34,072 nt of DNA. Source: CAZPBO01 sp964584815 (GTDB taxonomy: Bacteria; Planctomycetota; SKW154). Shown one piece after another: positions 30,732 through 34,072 of this stretch. Each line of letters begins with the position of its first letter. The stretch's first letter is position 1. The position numbers were made by a program, and so were the translations under genes. The stretch lies in contig CAZPBO010000021.1 in the NCBI GenBank assembly GCA_964584815.1, forward strand, positions 1 to 34,072, written 5' to 3'. Below the pieces are notes generated by a model. That model had not been told where the DNA came from and did not search any database. It saw only the letters and a list, made by a program, of their open reading frames with translations.

Positions 30732-31357
30732 TGCGTGTCGTGGTGGTTTTATGCAGTCCATATCGCGGCGGCAACTCCGATACACTGGCGGAAGCGTTTG
30801 CGTCGGTTATGCCTGACAAAAGTGTTGAATATGTGGTGGTTTCAGACCTTCAGGTAGCGCCGTGCCGTTCCTGCCGCGCCTGCAATACAACAGGCAGATG
30901 CGTGGTGCAGGACGACGCATTAAGGGTTTATGAGCGGCTGCTGGCGGCGGATATAGTTCTTGTGGCGACGCCCTGCCATATGTGTGGCTTTCCGTCGTCG
31001 GCGCAGGCGCTGCTGGAGCGCGCGCAGTTCCTCTGGGCGCGCCGATATCTCCTGAAACGCCTGCCGCATATGACCACAAAAAGCGGCGCTCCCCGCAAAC
31101 TCCTTGCCATAATAACGGGTGGGCAGAAGGCAGAATCGGTGATAGAGGGGATGATAAAAACCTTGAAGGCGTGGGGGCGGCTGATAGGCGCACAGTTGTG
31201 CGCGGTGATGTTTGCTGGGGGGCTGCACGAGCATAGGGACGCGGTAGGGGATGAGGGATTGCGGCGGCACGCCGCGCTGCTTGCAGCATCTGCCCTACCG
31301 ACCCCGTTTTACAAAACCGTGACATTGCATATGCCAAAGGAAGGTATAGAAACTTGA
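30731..31357 (+). CDS. NAD(P)H-dependent FMN reductase / iron-sulfur-flavoprotein-like protein
   Basis: 208 residues from the ATG at 30731, which overlaps the previous TGA by one base (TGATG). A flavodoxin-like fold: VVVLCSPYRGGNSDTLAEAF binds the FMN phosphate, LLAADIVLVATPCHMCGFPS lies at the isoalloxazine side, and LLAIITGGQKAESVIEGM follows. A cluster of four cysteines (C45, C48, C51, C57 in APCRSCRACNTTGRCVVQDD) resembles the compact cysteine motif of iron-sulfur flavoproteins and could hold a 4Fe-4S cluster. No export signal is visible, so it is cytoplasmic. It sits between two exported HEAT/vWA proteins, an unusual setting. Confidence 0.85.
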   Translation: MRVVVVLCSPYRGGNSDTLAEAFASVMPDKSVEYVVVSDLQVAPCRSCRACNTTGRCVVQDDALRVYERLLAADIVLVATPCHMCGFPSSAQALLERAQFLWARRYLLKRLPHMTTKSGAPRKLLAIITGGQKAESVIEGMIKTLKAWGRLIGAQLCAVMFAGGLHEHRDAVGDEGLRRHAALLAASALPTPFYKTVTLHMPKEGIET

Positions 31358-31378
31358 GCCGCATTAGGAGGATGCGTT

Positions 31379-32614
31379 GTGCGTTGCGCTATGTGGTTGT
31401 TTGTGCTACTGTTTGTCGGCACACTTTTGGGAAGTCCCTTAACGGAAGCGAAACGGATTCTGCAGGAAGGAAAACCAGAAGAGAAAGCAGAAGCGATTCG
31501 TAACTTGATAGGTTATAAGAAAGAGAAAAGCGCCGCCTCTCTTGTTCTCGCCTACCTTGCCAAGGAGACCAACGACAATGTGAAGGACGCGATATGGGAG
31601 TTTCTGAAGTCTCTGAAGGACGAGAAGGTGCGGAAGATGGTGGTGCGGCGGATATTCAGATACGAGGAAGCCGACACGCGCGCGCAACTCCTCATCGTCG
31701 CCTGGTCATACAAGACATCTGAAGGTGAAAAAGCGGTGTTGAAAGGGCTGAGCGATGCGGCGTGGGAGGTGCGGCAAACCGCCGCCGAACTCATCGCCAA
31801 GGCAAAAGACGAGAAACGCTCCGTCGCATTCCAGAAAGAAGCCATATCAAAGATGATAAAGATTATGCCAGCGGATGAGAACGCCCGTTCCCGCCGCGCT
31901 ATGCGCATCGCCCTCTGGGTCCTTACGGGACAGGATTTCGGTCTTGACCGCAAAAAGTGGAAAGAGTGGTGGAAGAAAGCCGAGCCTATTTACGGAACGC
32001 CCGACTACGGCAAAAAGTACAAAAAAGGACCGGGTATGACGGGAGTGAGTTTGGATGATAATGTTCCGACAAGCCGCAAGAAGACGCCGCGTTTCTTCGG
32101 CGAGGAGATAAAGAAGGGGCGCGTCATTTTCGTCATAGATGTGTCGGGTTCTATGAGCCTTAAAGCGGGGAGCGGACGCATCAAACTGGAGGTTGTGCGG
32201 GAAGAGTTGATAAACGCCATAAAGGCGATGGACAAGCGTTACAAATTCAACATCATTTTCTACTCCACAGGGGTGGCAAAATGGCGTCCGAATCTGCAGA
32301 AAGCGACAGAAGAGAACAAGAAGGCTGCCATAGACTTCATTAAAGGTCGTCCGCCTGCGGGGATGACCAACATATACGGCGCTCTGAAATTGGCTATGGA
32401 AGATGCGGAGGTCAAACTTATAATTCTGCTGACGGATGGTCAGCCGACCATCGGCATTACGGACAAAGAGAAGATTTTGGAAGATGTGCGCAAGTGGAAC
32501 AAATACCGCCGCATCCAGATAAACACAATCGGCTTGCAGGGGCAGGATGTGGACCCCGACTTCCTGCGGCGGCTTGCCGAGCAGAACAAAGGCACCTGCA
32601 AGATAGTCCAGTAA
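31379..32614 (+). CDS. Secreted HEAT-repeat protein with intact von Willebrand A domain
   Basis: 411 residues from a GTG at 31379, 7 bases after AGGAGG. The ATG at 31372 is in another frame and the ATG at 31391 is farther from the binding site. A signal peptide (MRCAMWLFVLLFVGTLLGSP) is followed by HEAT-like helices (about 22-190), a linker rich in Gly, Lys and Tyr, and a vWA domain (about 245-411). The metal site is complete: DVSGS at 254-258, Thr330 in PAGMTNIYG, Asp353 in LLTDGQPT. Such proteins bind partners through a Mg2+-bridged site. The arrangement matches the degenerate protein two genes upstream, so the two probably arose by duplication. Confidence 0.88.
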   Translation: MRCAMWLFVLLFVGTLLGSPLTEAKRILQEGKPEEKAEAIRNLIGYKKEKSAASLVLAYLAKETNDNVKDAIWEFLKSLKDEKVRKMVVRRIFRYEEADTRAQLLIVAWSYKTSEGEKAVLKGLSDAAWEVRQTAAELIAKAKDEKRSVAFQKEAISKMIKIMPADENARSRRAMRIALWVLTGQDFGLDRKKWKEWWKKAEPIYGTPDYGKKYKKGPGMTGVSLDDNVPTSRKKTPRFFGEEIKKGRVIFVIDVSGSMSLKAGSGRIKLEVVREELINAIKAMDKRYKFNIIFYSTGVAKWRPNLQKATEENKKAAIDFIKGRPPAGMTNIYGALKLAMEDAEVKLIILLTDGQPTIGITDKEKILEDVRKWNKYRRIQINTIGLQGQDVDPDFLRRLAEQNKGTCKIVQ

Positions 32615-32658
32615 AGCGTTACGCCCACACGGCAACGCACAAAGCAGTCCTGCGGCTG

Positions 32659-33258
32659 TTGACCCGGCGTCTTTCGGCGCCGGGTCTCATTCTGGACGCT
32701 GGCGCCGCAGAAGGCGCCCTCGCCTACAAACTTTCCCGCACCAATCACACCGTCGTCTGCCTTGACATTGACATAAACCGCCTCAAAAAAGCCCCAAAAC
32801 CCGCCCTCTGCGCCGATATTCAGCATCCACTCCCCTTCAAAGACAACATCTTCTGCGCCGCTCTCCTCGTTGAAGTCCTTGAACACTGCCTCAACCCCTT
32901 CGCAGTCCTGCAGGAAATCCAGCGTGTTCTCCTCCCCGGCGGTCTTGTGCTTGTCACCGTCCCCAATGTGCTATCCCTCACCAGCCGCCTACGCTTCCTC
33001 CTCACAGGCTGGTTCAACCTCTATTCCCCCAAACGCCTGAACGCACCACCCCAACACAGACACATCTTCCCGCTCCCCGCACCTGTGCTCCTCCTTCTAC
33101 TTGAGAAAGCAGGTTTTCTTATTTTGGATGTCTGCACAGACAGACTGCAGCGCACATCGCTTGCGCTACTGCCTCTACTCCTGCCCGCAACCGCCGCAAC
33201 AAAACTGCCGCTCCTTCTCGGACGGACGCTCATCGCCCTTGCTCAAAAACCCGAATAA
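32659..33258 (+). CDS. Class I SAM-dependent methyltransferase (Methyltransf_11-like), start uncertain
   Basis: The core is clear: SAPGLILDAGAAEGALAYKL (motif I), VVCLDIDINRLKKAPKPAL, CADIQHPLPFKDN, LLVEVLEHCLNPFAVLQEIQ, LLPGGLVLVTVPNVLSL. It resembles methyltransferases that act on glycolipids or polyketides; the substrate is unknown. The frame is open from GTG 32494 inside the vWA gene. Homologous-looking sequence seems to begin at KRYAHTATHKAVLRLL (about 32614), where no ATG, GTG or TTG is available. The TTG at 32659 is the first conventional start after the vWA stop, but has no binding site. Initiation at GTG 32494 would overlap the vWA gene by 121 bases. The whole gene is C-rich on the coding strand. 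Confidence 0.75.
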   Translation: MTRRLSAPGLILDAGAAEGALAYKLSRTNHTVVCLDIDINRLKKAPKPALCADIQHPLPFKDNIFCAALLVEVLEHCLNPFAVLQEIQRVLLPGGLVLVTVPNVLSLTSRLRFLLTGWFNLYSPKRLNAPPQHRHIFPLPAPVLLLLLEKAGFLILDVCTDRLQRTSLALLPLLLPATAATKLPLLLGRTLIALAQKPE

Positions 33259-33262
33259 TCCA

Positions 33263-33826
33263 CTACGGCACGGGCATAACGAAGTATCTCCTTCTGCCGC
33301 AGACGAGCCAGCCGTATTTGTCCGCCAGAATGAGGAAAACGATGTTCCAGCAGACGATTGCGGCAACGATGCAGATTGTCAAAACGGTAAGCCATCGGGG
33401 AGCGTCCTCCTTGAAGCGCGCCTTATAGGACTTTTTCAGGCGCGGCAGGATGGTTATCAGAAGAATAAGCGCCATAGCAAAGCCGACAAAAGGCGCGGCA
33501 CCGCATCCGCCCATAAACAGCAGCACCAGAACGCTGCGGGTGAGGAAGGCTCGTCGCGATACGCGATAATACGGGGTCAACACCGCATTCATAGGGTCAT
33601 ACGGCAGACCAACACCCCTAACAGAGCCTATTCTGGCAACCTTTGAAGCGCGCCTGCGAACATCAGGAGGAATGCGTCGGCGCCTGCCAACCCCATCCTC
33701 CTCCTTATCTCCATCCCCGTCCTCAACATCCATTAGCGTTCCGCATTGCAGACACCGCACCACCGAAACCCGCTTCTCTGGAAAAGAATATTCCGCTCCG
33801 CAACTAGGACAACGAACCTTCCACAT
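33263..33826 (-). CDS. MJ0042-type zinc-ribbon membrane protein
   Basis: 187 residues from the ATG at 33826, shortly downstream of a TATAAT (33858-33863); a GTG about 15 bases upstream is possible. The longer frame to 33961 starts upstream of this promoter and runs through a terminator hairpin. An N-terminal zinc ribbon (MWKVRCPSCGAEYSF, then VVRCLQCGTLMDVED) of the MJ0042 form is followed by an acidic and Arg-rich linker. Then come two membrane segments, FMGGCGAAPFVGFAMALILL and LTVLTICIVAAIVCWNIVFL. The function is unknown; similar proteins are common in planctomycete-type genomes. It converges with the methyltransferase gene, 4 bases apart. Confidence 0.8.
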   Translation of the reverse strand: MWKVRCPSCGAEYSFPEKRVSVVRCLQCGTLMDVEDGDGDKEEDGVGRRRRIPPDVRRRASKVARIGSVRGVGLPYDPMNAVLTPYYRVSRRAFLTRSVLVLLFMGGCGAAPFVGFAMALILLITILPRLKKSYKARFKEDAPRWLTVLTICIVAAIVCWNIVFLILADKYGWLVCGRRRYFVMPVP

Positions 33827-33857
33827 CTCTTTCGCCACCACAGAAACTTTCCATTGG

Positions 33858-33863
33858 ATTATA
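33858..33863 (-). promoter_or_regulatory. -10 element for the zinc-ribbon membrane protein gene
   Basis: A perfect TATAAT on the minus strand about 32 bases before the ATG at 33826; the -35 is weak. It argues for the short start of the gene. Confidence 0.45.
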
Positions 33864-33888
33864 CCATCCCGCGCAGGAGATATAAGAA

Positions 33889-33921
33889 GAACCTGCCTGA
33901 ACTTTTGTATCAGGCAGGTTC
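33889..33921 (-). terminator. Terminator of the toroid-protein gene entering from the right
   Basis: A perfect 12-bp stem (GAACCTGCCTGA and its complement) with a 9-base loop. On the minus strand it is followed by the T-rich TTCTTCTTATATC. It lies 30 bases beyond the stop of the toroid fragment and just before the next minus-strand promoter. Confidence 0.65.
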
Positions 33922-33950
33922 CTGCAGACCCTCTCACTGCGTGCTGCGCC

Positions 33951-34072
33951 TTACTCCCCACTCAGATATCTGCGGTGACGACTCCTTCTTGGTCGCGGGC
34001 ATCTGTAAACCTTATAACGGTAATAGATTTCAAGTGTCAGGGCGTTCAATGCGGTAGAATATACCCGTCCGC
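33951..34072 (-). CDS. C-terminal fragment of a fourth toroid-repeat (squalene-cyclase-like) protein
   Basis: Only the last 40 codons are in the window. Read on the minus strand they give GRVYSTALNALTLEIYYRYK then VYRCPRPRRSRHRRYLSGE and a TAA. The YSTALNALTLEIYYRY block is the last repeat of the same family: compare YSTATALLILLKVIK at the end of the protein at 9111-10412, FCTSIYLICLTIDRG at the end of that at 5561-7090, and LALSLEICYRYQRY in that at 26855-28714. The RYLSGE ending is close to RFLSGKYAR of the 5561-7090 protein. A hairpin terminator follows. Confidence 0.7.
   Translation of the reverse strand, partial: GRVYSTALNALTLEIYYRYKVYRCPRPRRSRHRRYLSGE

Noticed and set aside
31847..32635. 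A 262-codon antisense frame in the vWA gene
   Set aside because: The sense strand carries an intact vWA metal site; the antisense frame has no binding site or domain.
32661..32686. GC-rich hairpin (9-bp stem, 8-base loop) after the vWA stop as terminator
   Set aside because: It is followed by TCATTCTGG, not by T residues, and lies inside the methyltransferase coding sequence.
33827..33961. N-terminal extension of the zinc-ribbon membrane protein
   Set aside because: The extension reads through a terminator hairpin and the promoter -10 element, and the zinc ribbon begins at the ATG at 33826.
1..34072. CRISPR arrays, insertion sequences, prophage genes, tRNA or rRNA genes
   Set aside because: No direct-repeat arrays with spacers, no transposase or integrase motifs, and no cloverleaf or rRNA-like sequence were recognised by reading. 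A tRNAscan and an Rfam search would be decisive.

Overview
The window is about 34 kb of gene-dense, moderately GC-rich bacterial DNA using the standard code (TAA, TAG and TGA all end genes), with strong AGGAGG-type ribosome binding sites and many ATGA-type stop/start overlaps. No rRNA, tRNA, CRISPR array, insertion sequence or prophage gene is seen, and no stretch over 300 bases lacks a gene. The run of secreted toroid (squalene-cyclase/prenyltransferase-like) proteins, HEAT plus von Willebrand A proteins, TPR proteins and zinc-ribbon membrane proteins suggests an uncultured, Gram-negative-type bacterium of Planctomycetota or a nearby PVC-like lineage. This is inference from gene content only.

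Left part, 1-10.4 kb, minus strand. Reading leftward: a secreted toroid protein (10412-9111), then an unknown coiled-coil/TPR-like protein, LemA and a second secreted toroid protein that ends at a strong UUCG-loop terminator (5495-5527). Next come a SAM methyltransferase and an efflux operon: periplasmic adaptor, RND pump, and the first 53 codons of a secreted protein that runs off the window. A 14-bp-arm palindrome resembling a TetR-type operator lies just upstream of the adaptor.

Middle part, 10.5-23 kb, plus strand. A secreted TPR protein, a 36-codon secreted-looking micro-ORF and recR form a coupled operon. A thioredoxin-fold protein interrupted by an in-frame TGA and a small DUF5684-like membrane protein follow. 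Then comes a long run: membrane pyrophosphatase, flotillin-like FloA, a His-rich membrane protein, rpsO, pnp, a cupin, a degenerate S26 signal-peptidase-like protein, a TPR membrane protein and a zinc-ribbon membrane protein. This run couples membrane energetics and organisation, translation and RNA decay, and envelope proteins.

Right part, 23-34 kb. A TRL-like lipoprotein (minus) diverges from a plus-strand operon of a SpoIID-type protein, a THEP1 NTPase fused to a TrmO/TsaA-like domain, and an amidohydrolase. A third toroid protein (minus) follows. A plus operon then holds a hotdog thioesterase, a HEAT protein with a degenerate vWA domain, a four-cysteine flavoprotein, a HEAT protein with an intact vWA domain, and a methyltransferase. 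The window ends with a minus-strand MJ0042-type zinc-ribbon membrane protein and the last 40 codons of a fourth toroid protein.

The most unusual items are the THEP1-TrmO fusion, the micro-ORF coupled on both sides, the signal peptide separated from its domain by one TGA, the paired normal and degenerate vWA proteins, the S26 homologue without its lysine, and reversals of strand composition inside single genes.
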